From Yersinia enterocolitica (GTDB taxonomy: Bacteria; Pseudomonadota; Gammaproteobacteria; Enterobacterales; Enterobacteriaceae), in the NCBI GenBank assembly GCA_002082245.2, contig NBTC02000002.1, positions 2,666,001 to 2,730,000 of the forward strand: a DNA stretch of 64,000 nucleotides, in the 5' to 3' direction. The notes under the pieces are model-generated. The model made no database searches. It was not told the origin of the DNA and saw only the letters and a program-made list of their open reading frames with translations. The position numbers were made by a program, and so were the translations under genes. Below are positions 19,531-29,543 of this stretch, in pieces. The stretch's first letter is position 1. Each line of letters starts with the position of its first letter.

Positions 19531-19544
19531 TGATAAAATTATCA
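19531..19544. promoter_or_regulatory. palindrome upstream of arcD, possible FNR/ArgR-type site
   Basis: TGATAA-AA-TTATCA, a perfect dyad 170 bp before arcD. It resembles FNR or ArgR half-sites, but its spacing matches neither consensus exactly. Arc operons are commonly controlled by anaerobiosis and arginine, so it is a reasonable candidate only. Confidence 0.3.
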
Positions 19545-19718
19545 CATACATCAGAATTTTGTAACAGTGTTCAAAGTCATCATTTTGTATATTCAGAAAA
19601 TGACATTTCAGTTTAATTCACTGCAATCCACCTATTCTATTAGCATAGAAATCTGTTTTTATTAGACGGATCATTTAAGATGATTCCAGTACCCGCATTA
19701 ATTTAATAATAGACATAT

Positions 19719-19754
19719 GAACGAGAGTCCCTGCCATCTTGCGGACTCTCGTTC
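19719..19754. terminator. perfect 12-bp hairpin in the arcD upstream region
   Basis: Arms GAACGAGAGTCC (19719-19730) and its exact reverse complement (19743-19754) around a 12-nt loop. The arms can be extended by ATAC-type pairs with one bulge. There is no T-run on either side and no gene within 350 bp. It could be part of an untranslated leader or a small RNA. Confidence 0.5.
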
Positions 19755-20050
19755 TATGAACTAAGCTTATAGATTAACCATTAAAAATATAATTTAAATA
19801 TCCTTAAATTTCAATAAGTTAAAAATAATCCATTCCATTGTTAAAATAGGCAATGTCTTATTAAAATTCTCTATTAGCTCACATTTACTCCCCTATATCC
19901 GCCATCAATCAGACGCAGACAATCAGATGACAGCCACATTTATATACTCCGTTTTAATTTTTATAAAACGGATGTAATAGTTTTTTAAATCATTATTGCG
20001 TAGTTACTATTAGAGATAAAATCAATAAAAATCGTATTATTACAATAATT

Positions 20051-20127
20051 ATTTAGATTTCATTTAGATTTCATTTAGATTTCATTTAGATTTCATTTAG
20101 ATTTCATTTAGATTTCATTTAGATTTA
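20051..20127. repeat. 11-bp tandem repeat (ATTTCATTTAG)
   Basis: Six exact head-to-tail copies at 20057-20122, flanked by partial units on both sides. The unit is one helical turn long and A/T-rich. It lies between waaL and arcD outside any gene. It is a VNTR-type locus likely to differ between strains. Confidence 0.95.
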
Positions 20128-20555
20128 TTGTGAACATTAAATATTCGATTTTTACATCTAGTCAAGTGAAAATCGTCACTTGATAACGCCAATAAATCAC
20201 ATAAAACCAGTGCTTTAATTTTAAAAAATCAAAAAACACAGAATCAATCACCAGTAAAAAAGTGCTTTAGATAGCGAATATATTCATCTTTCCCATAATT
20301 TCATTAGGAACATTGATATTTAATGTCGAAATATCTTACCATTTATAGGGTTATAATGATGAAATCACGTAGGAAAAGCCAATTTTTCCTCTTATTATTC
20401 CTACAATGTATAAGAAAGCGTAAATAAAATACGTATATTTAGTGTGTAATATGTACATTTTATTAAAGACCTCCTATTTCAAATAGAGATGTCAGCCTTT
20501 CCGTTAAAATTCACTTTTTAGCTTCAAAGCATGCATCATCATGACGGAATCAACA

Positions 20556-20582
20556 AAAACGGCCCCCATTAGGAGCCGTTTT
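20556..20582 (-). terminator. Rho-independent terminator after waaL
   Basis: Arms AAAACGGC (20556-20563) and GCCGTTTT (20575-20582) with an 11-nt loop. On the minus strand the stem ends in TTTTTG. It lies 34 bp past the waaL stop codon. Confidence 0.8.
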
Positions 20583-20615
20583 ATAGCACGTCAAATTAGC
20601 AGAAATGTGTAACTG

Positions 20616-21857
20616 TTATGTCAATTGCTTATCCGATACATGCTGCGTCTCTGTCACTGAATAGCCCGCCAAAATTGCTACGAAGATCATAAATAGATGG
20701 CCTTCAGATGAGTCCAGCAGGAATGAATTAAAGAAATTACACGCCATATAACTGGTCAATACAGCCAGTAGTACATTGCGTAAAACCGGTGTTTGTTGCC
20801 AAATAACGCGATAACAACAAACAATCCATGCCAAAAAGATAATTAAGCCAACAAAGCCTGATTGGATCGTTTCCAACAGATATTGGTTGTGTGGATTATT
20901 GATTTTGTAATTGATCTCTGGGTTCTCATAATAGAAGCCGCCAGCACCGTGCCCCAGAATAGGTGACTCTTTAATTAGCCGCACCGCTTCAATGGCAAAG
21001 GCCGAACGTTGCCCCATCGAACTACGACAAGCATCATTTACATCATCCGCAGACGCGGCCATACAGACTTTTATCTCATCGACACCCTGCACGATACGGT
21101 CGGTCGCTTTATTGGGTATCAGTAGTAGTGCAGCAAAGGCTATCGCCCCTAACACTACCAATAGCCAGCGTTGGCGGCGCCCCAGAGAGAAGAATAGCCA
21201 TATCCCTAGCCCAACAACTAATGCCACATAACCGGTTCGCCCCAATACCAAGAACAGAATACTGTAGCTCGCCGCTGCCACCAGCAAGCCATACCCCCAG
21301 CGTTTCCAGCCCTGATTTTTAAAGGCCAGTGCCAGCCACAACATGGCGGCCAAAGCCATAAAGAAGTTTTGGGTAATTTGCAGTTTAAAGATAGTCGGAT
21401 TGGTTGGATCTACATTGCCAATGGGAATGTGCAACACCCCAACGGCCAGTGTTCCGGCTAATGCCACCGCGTTAGCCGCTAAGAAGCCGATTCCAAACAA
21501 TTTTATCAACCGTGGTTGGTTGATAAAAAACAGGGCTAACGGTAATACATAAAGAAATTTCTTATCTTTACCCACCATATCCGGGCCATAACTGTTGTGA
21601 TGAAACAGTAGTGACAATGCCAACAATGCAAACATCGCAGCAGGCAGGTAAACCAACGGATTCGTCAGTAATGGTTTGAATTGCAATGTGTTGCGATTAA
21701 TTATCAAACAGATCAGGATTAAAACCAGCGAGATATTGATCAGTGGGTTGGATGTCGGTAAAGAGATACCTAGCAGCAATGCTGCAATACCCCCCAGCAT
21801 TTCACTACGGCGGTTGACCGTGAAAGCGGCCGGTGAAGAAGTCGATGGGATTGTCAT
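20616..21857 (-). CDS. waaL: O-antigen ligase (WaaL/Wzy_C family)
   Basis: A 413-residue polytopic protein with about 11-12 helices. The large periplasmic loop near residues 230-330 carries the Wzy_C-type motif G-H-G-A-G-G-F and then N-P-H-N-Q-Y-L-L-E-T, with the conserved Arg/His pair expected for WaaL ligases. It would join undecaprenyl-linked O-antigen to lipid A-core on the periplasmic face of the inner membrane. The heptosyltransferase gene upstream (54 bp) on the same strand supports an LPS-core role. Confidence 0.85.
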   Translation of the reverse strand: MTIPSTSSPAAFTVNRRSEMLGGIAALLLGISLPTSNPLINISLVLILICLIINRNTLQFKPLLTNPLVYLPAAMFALLALSLLFHHNSYGPDMVGKDKKFLYVLPLALFFINQPRLIKLFGIGFLAANAVALAGTLAVGVLHIPIGNVDPTNPTIFKLQITQNFFMALAAMLWLALAFKNQGWKRWGYGLLVAAASYSILFLVLGRTGYVALVVGLGIWLFFSLGRRQRWLLVVLGAIAFAALLLIPNKATDRIVQGVDEIKVCMAASADDVNDACRSSMGQRSAFAIEAVRLIKESPILGHGAGGFYYENPEINYKINNPHNQYLLETIQSGFVGLIIFLAWIVCCYRVIWQQTPVLRNVLLAVLTSYMACNFFNSFLLDSSEGHLFMIFVAILAGYSVTETQHVSDKQLT

Positions 21858-21911
21858 AATTCTCTCAGCTTAAGCTGGTTAGCGGAAAATAAGGTTACTG
21901 ATGCGCCCCCG

Positions 21912-23099
21912 TTAATGGCTTTGGGCGCGCCACGCATCAACAGCACTGATAACTTCGCTCACCGGAATGGCGTTCAAATACCGATCGGTAGTGTCAGTAT
22001 CTATCTCATTAGGGTGTGGCAACGTGCGGTAATGCCCGGCCCATAACAGCGTGTGTGGAGCCTGCCACGGATGCCATTGGTTAAGATTACTGGGGCCAAA
22101 GAGAACCACTGCGGGTGTTTGTAAGGCTGCAGCCATATGCATTGCCACGGAATCTACGCCAATAAAGAGCTTAGCGTTATCGATAAATACTGCCAGTTCC
22201 GGTAGCGCCAGCAGGCCAGACAAATTAACTACCTTCTCGGGTTGTGTGCATCCGGCAATGATCTCAGCAATATAATCCAATTCAGCCTGATCTTTGCCGC
22301 CGGTAAGTAGAATGGTTTCACCTTGCTCAGTGAGATGATTTACCAGTTGGCTAAATGATTCACTGGCCCATGTTTTGAACTTCCAGCGAGCAGAAGGTTG
22401 GATCAATATATAGTCATTGATATGGCGTTGTTGGCACAATTTCTGTACCCGTTCAACATCGTGCACACCATAAGACATGGTAACATCAGTAATAATATCA
22501 GCCAGTTGCAGTGGCGCGAGAATATCCAGATTATTGAGTACGGTATGCCTTTTGGCCGCATTGGGGATATCAACCAATGTAGAATGACAATAGCGCCATA
22601 GCCAGGTATCGCGTTTGGGATAATGAAAACCAATACTGAAGCCAGGTTTTAATAAACGGCAATACGCTGCGGCTCGCCATTGATCGGATAAATTGAGAAT
22701 CAGATCATAATGGTGTTCTTTCAATGCATTAAACAGCGCTTTTTCGCCACTGATTTGGGCCTTTAGACCCGCATGCTTGAGGCCACGGTCAACAATAAAT
22801 GCATGATTGACCGTTTTGTTCTCCCGCAGCATATCTTGCGTTCCGCCATACAGCAGCACGTCGATTTTTGCTTGTGGGTAGTTGGCTTGTAAGGTACTCA
22901 GTAGTGGCGTTGTGAGTAAAACATCGCCGAAATGGCGTAATTTAATCACTAAAATGCGCTGAACGTTACTTTTGTCCCGCAGTGTATCTGGCAGGTTAAA
23001 TGCTCGCTGTTGGGCGGTAGCAACAGGAGCAGAAGGTTGCCCGGCAGGTGATTCTGTCTTATTTGATGTATTCATCATAGGATGCGCCATCATCGGCAA
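21912..23099 (-). CDS. waaQ: LPS heptosyltransferase (WaaQ-like, GT9)
   Basis: A 395-residue GT9 protein. After a roughly 45-residue polar N-terminal stretch the domain opens with I-L-V-I-K-L-R-H-F-G-D-V-L-L-T-T-P-L, the ADP-heptose transferase signature. The donor half has I-Q-P-S-A-R-W-K-F-K-T-W and L-T-G-G-K-D, then F-I-G-V-D-S-V-A-M-H-M-A-A-A and V-V-L-F-G-P-S. These match heptosyltransferase III type enzymes of inner-core LPS. The exact start is unsure: there are Met codons at residues 1, 3, 4, 8 and 9. It precedes waaL by 54 bp. Confidence 0.82.
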   Translation of the reverse strand: MPMMAHPMMNTSNKTESPAGQPSAPVATAQQRAFNLPDTLRDKSNVQRILVIKLRHFGDVLLTTPLLSTLQANYPQAKIDVLLYGGTQDMLRENKTVNHAFIVDRGLKHAGLKAQISGEKALFNALKEHHYDLILNLSDQWRAAAYCRLLKPGFSIGFHYPKRDTWLWRYCHSTLVDIPNAAKRHTVLNNLDILAPLQLADIITDVTMSYGVHDVERVQKLCQQRHINDYILIQPSARWKFKTWASESFSQLVNHLTEQGETILLTGGKDQAELDYIAEIIAGCTQPEKVVNLSGLLALPELAVFIDNAKLFIGVDSVAMHMAAALQTPAVVLFGPSNLNQWHPWQAPHTLLWAGHYRTLPHPNEIDTDTTDRYLNAIPVSEVISAVDAWRAQSH

Positions 23100-23150
23100 C
23101 GAAGGGGGGCAATAATGCTATCCAAGTGTTTGCTGCATGGCAATTCTTTT

Positions 23151-23277
23151 ATATCCGTCATACTTCAAGCTTCATGTGCTTTGGCTGCCCTCGCTCACCC
23201 CAGTCACTTACTTGAGTAAGCTCCTGGGGATTTACTCAGTTGCCGCTTTCCTGCAACTCGAATTATTTAGGGTATAG
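23151..23277. repeat. ERIC element (127 bp, canonical length)
   Basis: The minus strand begins near the TATACCCTAAATAATTCGAG end, passes through AATCCCCAGGAGCTTACTCA and AGTGACTGGGGTGAGCGAG, and ends in TTGAAGTATGACGGATAT. This is a near-consensus ERIC. It sits upstream of the heptosyltransferase gene. Confidence 0.92.
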
Positions 23278-23338
23278 CATACCAATATCTTTCTTACTTA
23301 ACTCTATAAAGCCACGAATGATTGTAATGATCATTCTG

Positions 23339-23630
23339 CCCCGAAACTCAAGCTGGCAAGTAAGATAATTATCAGAGGAAATTGGCGTTATTGGCGCAGG
23401 CAGATTGAGTGCGGAAAGCCGCACAGCCAACGGAGCGTACACGCAGTACGTGACGGCGGCGAGCACTGCCCCGAAACTCAAGCTGGCAAGTAAGATAATT
23501 ATCAGAGGAAATTGGCGTTATCGGCGCAGGCAGATTGAGTGCGGAAAGCCGCGCAGCCAACGGAGCGTACACGCAGTACGTGACGGCGGCGAGCACTGCC
23601 CCGAAGCTCAAGCTGGCAAGTAAGATAGCC
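23339..23630. repeat. 130-bp tandem repeat, two full copies and a partial third
   Basis: Units start at 23341 and 23471 (CCGAAACTCAAGCTGGCAAG) with a third start at 23601 that is cut after about 30 bp. The two full copies differ at only a couple of bases. The period is not a multiple of three and short reading frames through it are probably not genes. The last partial copy abuts the stop codon of lsrK. Confidence 0.95.
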
Positions 23631-23634
23631 AATT

Positions 23635-25224
23635 TTAGAGGCCAGGGGCTTTCCATAGGGAAGTCGTCAACCCACTGTCCACCAGCGACAACTGATCGGT
23701 ATACACTGCTTGCCAGTTTACTTTTGCGGCTTGATACAGTGCCTGATGCTCGATGTTCGGGGTGTATTCTCGCTCCCAGCGCACTAGCCGCTCACCGGTT
23801 TTATCTAGCGCGTCATACAGCCCGACCCCCACACCCGCGGCGATAGCACAACCGAGAGCCGTGGCTTCTTTGACAACGGGTACTCGTACAGGAACCCCGG
23901 TCACATCGGCCAAAATCTGGCTCCACAGTTTCCCTTTTGAACCTCCGCCTGCAAATACCACTGAGGCTGCTTTGACGCCGGAGAACTCAGCAATTTGCGC
24001 TAAGTTACAGGCCGAGACTATCGCGGCATTCTCTTCCAGAGCACGGAACAGGGTAGCTTTGTTGCATTTTTCTGGATCAAGTGAAAGGTTAATAAAGGAA
24101 GGTGCGGCGTGATACCAGGATTTGAAGCGCATTACATCGGAGAAAATCGGCATGATGCCGTATGCCCCTGCCGGTACGCGGGCGGCCATATCCTCCAATA
24201 AACTGTAGGTATCGATACCCAGCCGCTGAGCCAGTAATTTCTCTTCGGCGCAAAATGCATCACGGAACCAGCGCATGGTCAAGCCGGTAAAGAAACTGAT
24301 GGATTCAGCCTGTACCATACCGGGAATAACATGAGGGTTAATACGCGTATTCATATCCGGATCGGTAATCGGCTTAGGCAAATTAACCACCTGCTGCCAG
24401 AAGGTGCCGCCCAATACTGCGGTCTGACCCGGTTGAACGACCCCCAACCCCAAACAACCTAATTGTACATCACCACCGCCCATCACCACTGGCGTTCCCG
24501 CCAGCAGACCACTCTCTTCTGCGGCTTGTGCTGTGACATGGCCTAGCAGTGTTCCAGTTTCTTTGACCGGCGATAAAATATCGGCACGTAGTCCAGCCAT
24601 CTCCAGCAAGCTCGGTTGCCAGTTACGGGTGACTAAATCCAGCATGCCGGTGGTTCCTGCATTCGAAGGATCAACCGCCAGTTCGCCACTGAGCATATTG
24701 GCTAGCCAGTCGCTTATCATGGTTAATGTACCCGCCTGGCGATAGATATCCGGGCGGTAATGCGCCAGCCACAGTAACCGAGGCATAGCACTTAGTGCCA
24801 GAGTTTGGCCTGAACATTGATAAACCTCGAATTCAAACCCATCATTATGCAGCTCTTTAAGCTCACTGACTTCACGGCTGGCACGGGCATCCACATTGGC
24901 ACACGCCCAAATAGGTTTGCCACTGCGATCATAAAGCACAATGCCTTCGCGCATTGAGCAGGCAGCCACGGCGCGAATAGCACTCGCCGGTAGCTTAGCC
25001 TGATGCAATGCTTGGCGGATGCACTGGCAGGCCAACTTCCAGTTAGTCGCTAAATCAAACTCCATCGACCCTGGGACATCAGGTACTGGCAAATGTAGCC
25101 ACTCAGCCTGTCCGGCCGCTATCTGATTACCATTAAGATCAAATATGACAGCCCGGACACTGCCGGTGCCGGCATCCAGCGCCATCAGGTATTCAGCCGA
25201 TGTGGTCGTAGAGAATTGACTCAT
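23635..25224 (-). CDS. lsrK: autoinducer-2 kinase
   Basis: LsrK phosphorylates AI-2 (DPD) in the cytoplasm, trapping it and making the inducer of LsrR. The 529-residue chain is a FGGY carbohydrate kinase: the N-terminal [10 protein letters not shown] phosphate loop, the [10 protein letters not shown] substrate region, and the C-terminal [13 protein letters not shown] motif. E. coli LsrK has 530 residues. It is on the minus strand next to lsrR, the usual lsrRK arrangement, with a 135-bp spacer. Confidence 0.95.
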   Translation of the reverse strand: MSQFSTTTSAEYLMALDAGTGSVRAVIFDLNGNQIAAGQAEWLHLPVPDVPGSMEFDLATNWKLACQCIRQALHQAKLPASAIRAVAACSMREGIVLYDRSGKPIWACANVDARASREVSELKELHNDGFEFEVYQCSGQTLALSAMPRLLWLAHYRPDIYRQAGTLTMISDWLANMLSGELAVDPSNAGTTGMLDLVTRNWQPSLLEMAGLRADILSPVKETGTLLGHVTAQAAEESGLLAGTPVVMGGGDVQLGCLGLGVVQPGQTAVLGGTFWQQVVNLPKPITDPDMNTRINPHVIPGMVQAESISFFTGLTMRWFRDAFCAEEKLLAQRLGIDTYSLLEDMAARVPAGAYGIMPIFSDVMRFKSWYHAAPSFINLSLDPEKCNKATLFRALEENAAIVSACNLAQIAEFSGVKAASVVFAGGGSKGKLWSQILADVTGVPVRVPVVKEATALGCAIAAGVGVGLYDALDKTGERLVRWEREYTPNIEHQALYQAAKVNWQAVYTDQLSLVDSGLTTSLWKAPGL

Positions 25225-25329
25225 TACGCTATCCTCTGTTTTATATGAATTTATGAATAAACCTGTCCTCTACTGCTTTTTTCTCAAAAGAATAATCAAA
25301 ACTATTGGCGTAATTCTTGAACCCCTGCG

Positions 25330-25357
25330 CAAGCCTAAGCTGGCAAGTAAAATAGCC
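25330..25357. repeat. extra copy of the AAGCTGGCAAGTA motif after lsrR
   Basis: AAGCTGGCAAGTAAAATAGC at 25338-25357 matches the start of the 130-bp repeat units (AAGCTGGCAAGTAAGATAGC at 23610-23629). Both copies sit directly downstream of a stop codon (lsrR here, lsrK there). Confidence 0.7.
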
Positions 25358-25359
25358 AA

Positions 25360-26355
25360 TCAAATCAATTTGATGATTGATCTTGCTGTTAGCTCATCCG
25401 TCACTAATGCATTCACGTATTTTCCGCGCAATGCAGCCACAATCGCTTCTGATTTTTCAATGCCACCGGCGACACCAATCACTGTCGGGATGTTGGTCAG
25501 ATCTGTCAGTGAGACGCCAATCAGCTCCTGGTGAATCTGCATATCCGGCACCAATGCGCCATCGGCTTGCATAAAGTAGCCAAGGATATCGCCGACCGCC
25601 CCCTTGCGACTGAACATCAGTTGTTCACCTTCACCGATATAGCCGGAGCGTAAAATGGTGGCCTCTTTTTGCTGATTGACCGAACCGATACCCACGACGG
25701 CAACATCAGCCGCTCGGGCGGCTAGCATCACATCGCGCACACTGTTTTCCTGACGGAATGTCTCCGCCACTGTGGCACTGGAAGCACGCAACGGCGCAGG
25801 AATAATGCTGACCTGACAAGCGGCATCCAACTGGCCAATACCGGTCATATAAGAGCCAACCCCACCGGAAAGCGTCACCAGTCTGACCTGCTGCGAAGCG
25901 ATAAAACCGCTTAAATGCTGTAAGGCACACATGGTGGTTTCACCAAAGCCGACTGCCAGTAGTTGTTGTGGTTGTATCAATGCCATCAATAAATGTGCAG
26001 CGCCAATCCCCAACCGGCTACTGATACTGAGATCAGCCAGAGAAGGCAGAATGCGGATATGCTTGAGGCCGAAATGCTGTTGCAAGGTGTTTTCCAGTTC
26101 CAGACAACCCTCATAGCGCGAATTAATCTGTACCCGAATAACCCCAGACTGGCGGCCTTTTTCCAGCAATCTGGAGACCTTCAGTCGGGTTAACCCCAAC
26201 AGTTCGCCAATATCCCCTTGTGTTAAGCCATCGTGATAATAAAACCACGCAATGCGAGCGAGCAGTTCCTCTTCACTCATGCTATTACCCGGATATTTGT
26301 ATTCATCGTTAGACGACATGGGTTTTTCTTTTGTTACTGATTTTTCTCTCATCAT
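25360..26355 (-). CDS. lsrR: lsr operon repressor LsrR
   Basis: An SorC/DeoR-family repressor released by phospho-AI-2. The N-terminal HTH region reads [23 protein letters not shown] and is almost identical to E. coli LsrR. The C-terminal sugar-phosphate binding domain (V-G-F-G-E-T-T-M, then [13 protein letters not shown]) follows. The chain is 331 aa against 317 in E. coli, with a slightly longer N-terminus. Starts at residue 1, 2 or 13 are possible, and none has a strong ribosome site. It is divergent from lsrACDBFG. Confidence 0.94.
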   Translation of the reverse strand: MMREKSVTKEKPMSSNDEYKYPGNSMSEEELLARIAWFYYHDGLTQGDIGELLGLTRLKVSRLLEKGRQSGVIRVQINSRYEGCLELENTLQQHFGLKHIRILPSLADLSISSRLGIGAAHLLMALIQPQQLLAVGFGETTMCALQHLSGFIASQQVRLVTLSGGVGSYMTGIGQLDAACQVSIIPAPLRASSATVAETFRQENSVRDVMLAARAADVAVVGIGSVNQQKEATILRSGYIGEGEQLMFSRKGAVGDILGYFMQADGALVPDMQIHQELIGVSLTDLTNIPTVIGVAGGIEKSEAIVAALRGKYVNALVTDELTARSIIKLI

Positions 26356-26432
26356 TAGCCGTGATCCCTATTGCCGCTTTCTCATTCTTCATTGATTCAT
26401 CATCGATCAAAAATCCACGGTCTGATAAATGC

Positions 26433-26630
26433 TATACCCAAGAGATTTCAAGATGCAGGAAGGCGGCAAGCGAAAGACAAATTGGTTGTAAACCATTTTG
26501 AACAGCGCTTGCGCTGGCCCGTAGGGTGAGCCTCTGATGAGGTTCATAATCCCGATGAGCTTACATAAGTAAGTAATTCGGGCGATTGAGCACAGCCAAC
26601 ACACCTACAACTTGAAAGATGACGGGTATA
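26433..26630. repeat. long ERIC element with about 70-bp internal insertion
   Basis: It starts TATACCCAAGAGATTTCAAG, continues to GGAAGGCGGCAAGCGA, is interrupted by about 70 bp (which itself holds GCGCTTGCGC), and resumes with AATCCCGATGAGCTTACATA through to GACGGGTATA. At 198 bp it is longer than the usual 127 bp. Such long ERIC forms are known from yersiniae. It lies in the lsrR-lsrA regulatory region. Confidence 0.85.
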
Positions 26631-26704
26631 AATCTCAGTTGAGAACTACGCTAACAGCTTAGGCAATACATTTGAACACATTTTAATTTAAATTTTTTTA
26701 TTCA

Positions 26705-26790
26705 CGTAAATGTGATCTTGATTACGCCATAAATGGGATTATGCAGCTATCTTTTTTGAACACTTTTAAATTTAAAATATTTTTGTTCAT
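26705..26790 (+). promoter_or_regulatory. lsrA promoter region with candidate CRP and LsrR sites
   Basis: A CRP-like half-conserved site (TGTGATCTTGATTACG) starts at 26711. Closer to lsrA, TGAACA (26757-26762) and TGTTCA (26784-26789) form an inverted repeat around an A/T-only core. Another TTGAACA occurs at about 26671. In E. coli, lsr transcription needs CRP and is blocked by LsrR, so these are the natural candidate sites. Confidence 0.5.
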
Positions 26791-26805
26791 AAACAGGAGC
26801 CACTG

Positions 26806-28365
26806 ATGCCGCACACCAATCCGCCACCGCTGCTCCAGGTTCGTGGTATCAGCAAGCAGTTTTCCGGCGTAGTGGTATTGAAGAGTATCGACTTTACTCT
26901 GCAACCAGGACAGGTACATGCCCTGTTGGGAGGAAATGGCGCGGGGAAATCGACGTTGATGAAGATCATCGCCGGCGTGCTGCCACCAGACAGCGGTACC
27001 ATCGAGATCAATGGGCAACCCTGCCTTAATCTCACCCCAGCAAAAGCACATCAACTCGGTATCTATTTGGTCCCCCAAGAACCGATGTTATTTGCCAATC
27101 TGTCGGTACAAGAAAATATTCTGTTTCGTTTGCCCAAACATCAGGCAGATAAGAAGAAGATGGCGCAATTACTCAAAAACCTGGGTTGCCATTTGGATCT
27201 GTCAGTCAGCGCCGGTTCACTGGATGTAGCAGATCAACAGCTAGTAGAAATTATGCGCGGCTTGATGCGTGACTCACGTATTTTGATCCTTGATGAGCCA
27301 ACAGCGTCACTAACACCGGCGGAAACCAATCGTCTATTTAGCCAAATCAAAATGTTATTGCAGCAAGGTGTCGGAGTGGTATTTATCTCCCACAAATTAC
27401 CTGAAATTCGTCAACTGGCAGATTGGGTCAGTGTCATGCGCGATGGTGGCATCGCTCTAAGTGGCGCCACCACTGATTTCTCCATCGATACGATTATTCA
27501 GGCCATTAAGCCACAGGCCAAAAACAGCGAATTATCTGATACCCAGAAGCTATGGCTGGAACTGCCCGGTAACCGCCGCTCTCAAGCGCGTGCTCAGTCC
27601 AATCAACCGGTGATAGAAGTTGCCGATCTGAGTGGTGAAGGTTTTGCCCATATCTCTTTTGAGGTGCATGCCGGTGAAATCCTGGGATTAGCGGGGGTGG
27701 TTGGTGCGGGCAGAACAGAACTCGCTGAAACACTCTATGGTTTACGACCCGCCAGCGGTGGCCACGTCAGGCTGGAAGGGATTGATATCACATTGATGAA
27801 AACCGTCAATCGTCTGGCAACCGGGTTGGTTTATCTGCCGGAAGACCGCCAAGCCTCCGGCCTCTATCTGGATGCTCCGCTCAGTTGGAATGTCTGCTCG
27901 CTCACCCAGGGTAATCAGGGGTTATGGACACATCCGGCACAGGAAGCCGCCATTCTGGAACGCTATCGGCGGGCACTAAACATTAAGTTCAGCCACCTTG
28001 AGCAACCCGTGCGCACCTTGTCTGGTGGCAATCAACAAAAGCTGTTGATTGCGAAATGCCTTGAAGCCAATCCGTTGCTACTGATTATTGATGAACCTAC
28101 TCGTGGCGTAGATGTATCAGCGCGCAGCGATATTTATCAATTGATCCGCAGTATTGCCTCTCAGCATGTGGCGATCATTTTTATCTCGTCAGATCTGGAA
28201 GAAGTAGTGCAGATGGCTTCCCGGGTGTTGGTCATGCATCAGGGTGAAATCAGTGGCGCAGTCAGTGGGGCGGAAATGAATGTCGATACCATTATGCATC
28301 TGGCCTTTGGTGAACATAATACCGATGCGCGCCAATCTGCTGAAAGCGAGGGCGCATCATGTTGA
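26806..28365 (+). CDS. lsrA: AI-2 ABC importer ATP-binding protein
   Basis: A 519-residue double ATPase that drives AI-2 uptake. The first domain has the Walker [13 protein letters not shown] at residues about 46-57 and Walker [12 protein letters not shown] near 160. The second domain has a degenerate A loop (V-V-G-A-G-R-T-E-L) near 305 and a signature L-S-G-G-N-Q-Q-K with Walker [12 protein letters not shown] near 425-435, as is usual in sugar-type importers. An AGGAG site precedes the ATG. It overlaps lsrC by 7 bp. Confidence 0.95.
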   Translation: MPHTNPPPLLQVRGISKQFSGVVVLKSIDFTLQPGQVHALLGGNGAGKSTLMKIIAGVLPPDSGTIEINGQPCLNLTPAKAHQLGIYLVPQEPMLFANLSVQENILFRLPKHQADKKKMAQLLKNLGCHLDLSVSAGSLDVADQQLVEIMRGLMRDSRILILDEPTASLTPAETNRLFSQIKMLLQQGVGVVFISHKLPEIRQLADWVSVMRDGGIALSGATTDFSIDTIIQAIKPQAKNSELSDTQKLWLELPGNRRSQARAQSNQPVIEVADLSGEGFAHISFEVHAGEILGLAGVVGAGRTELAETLYGLRPASGGHVRLEGIDITLMKTVNRLATGLVYLPEDRQASGLYLDAPLSWNVCSLTQGNQGLWTHPAQEAAILERYRRALNIKFSHLEQPVRTLSGGNQQKLLIAKCLEANPLLLIIDEPTRGVDVSARSDIYQLIRSIASQHVAIIFISSDLEEVVQMASRVLVMHQGEISGAVSGAEMNVDTIMHLAFGEHNTDARQSAESEGASC

Positions 28366-29456
28366 AATTTATTCAAAGCTATCAATTTATTCAAAACAAT
28401 CGTGAAGGTACCGCACTGCTGGCGATTTTGGCTTTATTTGCCTTGCTTGGTGTGATCGACAGTAATTACTTCACCTTGCAAACCTTCACCATGATTTTCA
28501 GCAGCGCACAGATCCTGATCCTGTTAGCCATCGGCGCCACCATGGTGATGCTAACCCGCAATATCGATGTGTCCGTCGGCTCCATTACCGGCTTATGTGC
28601 CGTCACTGTGGGTATGGCGCTCAATGCTGGTTTCGGGCTGGCAATCTCCTGCCTGTTTGCTCTGCTGGTCGGCATGGTGACGGGCTTCTTTAATGGCATT
28701 TTGGTTACCTGGCTGCGCATCCCGGCGATTGTCGCCACCCTGGGTACGCTGGGGTTGTATCGCGGCCTGATGCTATTGATAACCGGCGGGAAATGGATAG
28801 AAGGGCTGCCAGCAGACTTGAAAAGTTTATCCACCCCCATTCTGTTTTCTATCTCTCCTATCGGCTGGCTAATTATGCTGCTGATTGTAGCTATGGCCTT
28901 GTTGCTAGGTAAAACCGCCTTTGGCCGCAGTTTCTATGCTACCGGCGATAACTTGCAGGGTGCACGCCAACTGGGGATCCGCACCGACAGTATTCGTATT
29001 TTTGCCTTCTCAATGAATGGGGTGATGGCCGCGCTGGCAGGGATTGTCTTCGCCTCCCAAATTGGCTTTATCCCTAATCAGACGGGCAGTGGGTTAGAGA
29101 TGAAAGCCATCGCCGCCTGTGTTCTCGGTGGGATCAGCCTGCTCGGTGGTACCGGCACCATTCTTGGGGCCATTCTGGGGGCTTACCTATTAACACAAAT
29201 CGACAGCGTGCTGGTGCTACTGCGCCTGCCTGCTTGGTGGAATGACTTTATTGCCGGACTGGTGTTGCTGGGTGTGCTGGTGTTCGATGGCCGCCTGCGC
29301 TGTGCCATTGAGCGCAATATCCGCCAGCAGAAATATGCTCGCTTTAATGCTCGCCCGGCAGTTTCTGGTAAGTCGACAACTTCGGATAAGAAGAAAAACG
29401 TTATACCCAATAGATTTCATGATGCAGGAAGGCGGCAAACGAGAGAATCCCGATGA
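28359..29456 (+). CDS. lsrC: AI-2 ABC importer permease LsrC with an ERIC-encoded C-terminal tail
   Basis: A polytopic permease of the ribose-type importer family with about 9-10 helices. The family motif near residues 255-265 reads [16 protein letters not shown]. It overlaps lsrA by 7 bp. At 365 residues it is about 20 longer than the E. coli protein. The extra tail (from about residue 348) is encoded by an ERIC element that starts at 29402, so the insertion replaced the original stop. The tail is polar and should stay in the cytoplasm, so function is probably kept. Confidence 0.93.
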   Translation: MLKFIQSYQFIQNNREGTALLAILALFALLGVIDSNYFTLQTFTMIFSSAQILILLAIGATMVMLTRNIDVSVGSITGLCAVTVGMALNAGFGLAISCLFALLVGMVTGFFNGILVTWLRIPAIVATLGTLGLYRGLMLLITGGKWIEGLPADLKSLSTPILFSISPIGWLIMLLIVAMALLLGKTAFGRSFYATGDNLQGARQLGIRTDSIRIFAFSMNGVMAALAGIVFASQIGFIPNQTGSGLEMKAIAACVLGGISLLGGTGTILGAILGAYLLTQIDSVLVLLRLPAWWNDFIAGLVLLGVLVFDGRLRCAIERNIRQQKYARFNARPAVSGKSTTSDKKKNVIPNRFHDAGRRQTRESR

Positions 29457-29528
29457 GCATACAGTGGTAAGTGATTCGGCTAAACGAGAGTAGGTAACAC
29501 ACCTGCAATTTGAAAGATGAAGGGTATA
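29402..29528. repeat. ERIC element inserted at the end of lsrC
   Basis: It starts TATACCCAATAGATTTCATG and ends GAAAGATGAAGGGTATA, 127 bp in all. The core has diverged (GAGCATACAGTGGTAAGTGA). The first 55 bp are translated as the end of LsrC. The remainder forms the lsrC-lsrD spacer, so it is within the operon transcript. Confidence 0.9.
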
Positions 29529-29543
29529 AAAAGAGGTGGCGCG

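Larger units (their letters stand above)
19361..20615. other. 1.25-kb AT-rich intergenic region upstream of arcD
   Basis: No credible coding frame is seen on either strand. The region holds a short palindrome at 19531-19544, a perfect hairpin at 19719-19754, an 11-bp tandem repeat at 20051-20127 and the waaL terminator at 20556-20582. These are listed separately. Confidence 0.7.

Noticed and set aside
20051..20127. Regular repeats that could be a CRISPR array
   Set aside because: The units are contiguous with no spacers and only 11 bp long.
23339..23630. Reading frames of 70-100 codons through the 130-bp repeat on both strands
   Set aside because: They arise from the repeat itself, shift frame between copies and have no ribosome site.
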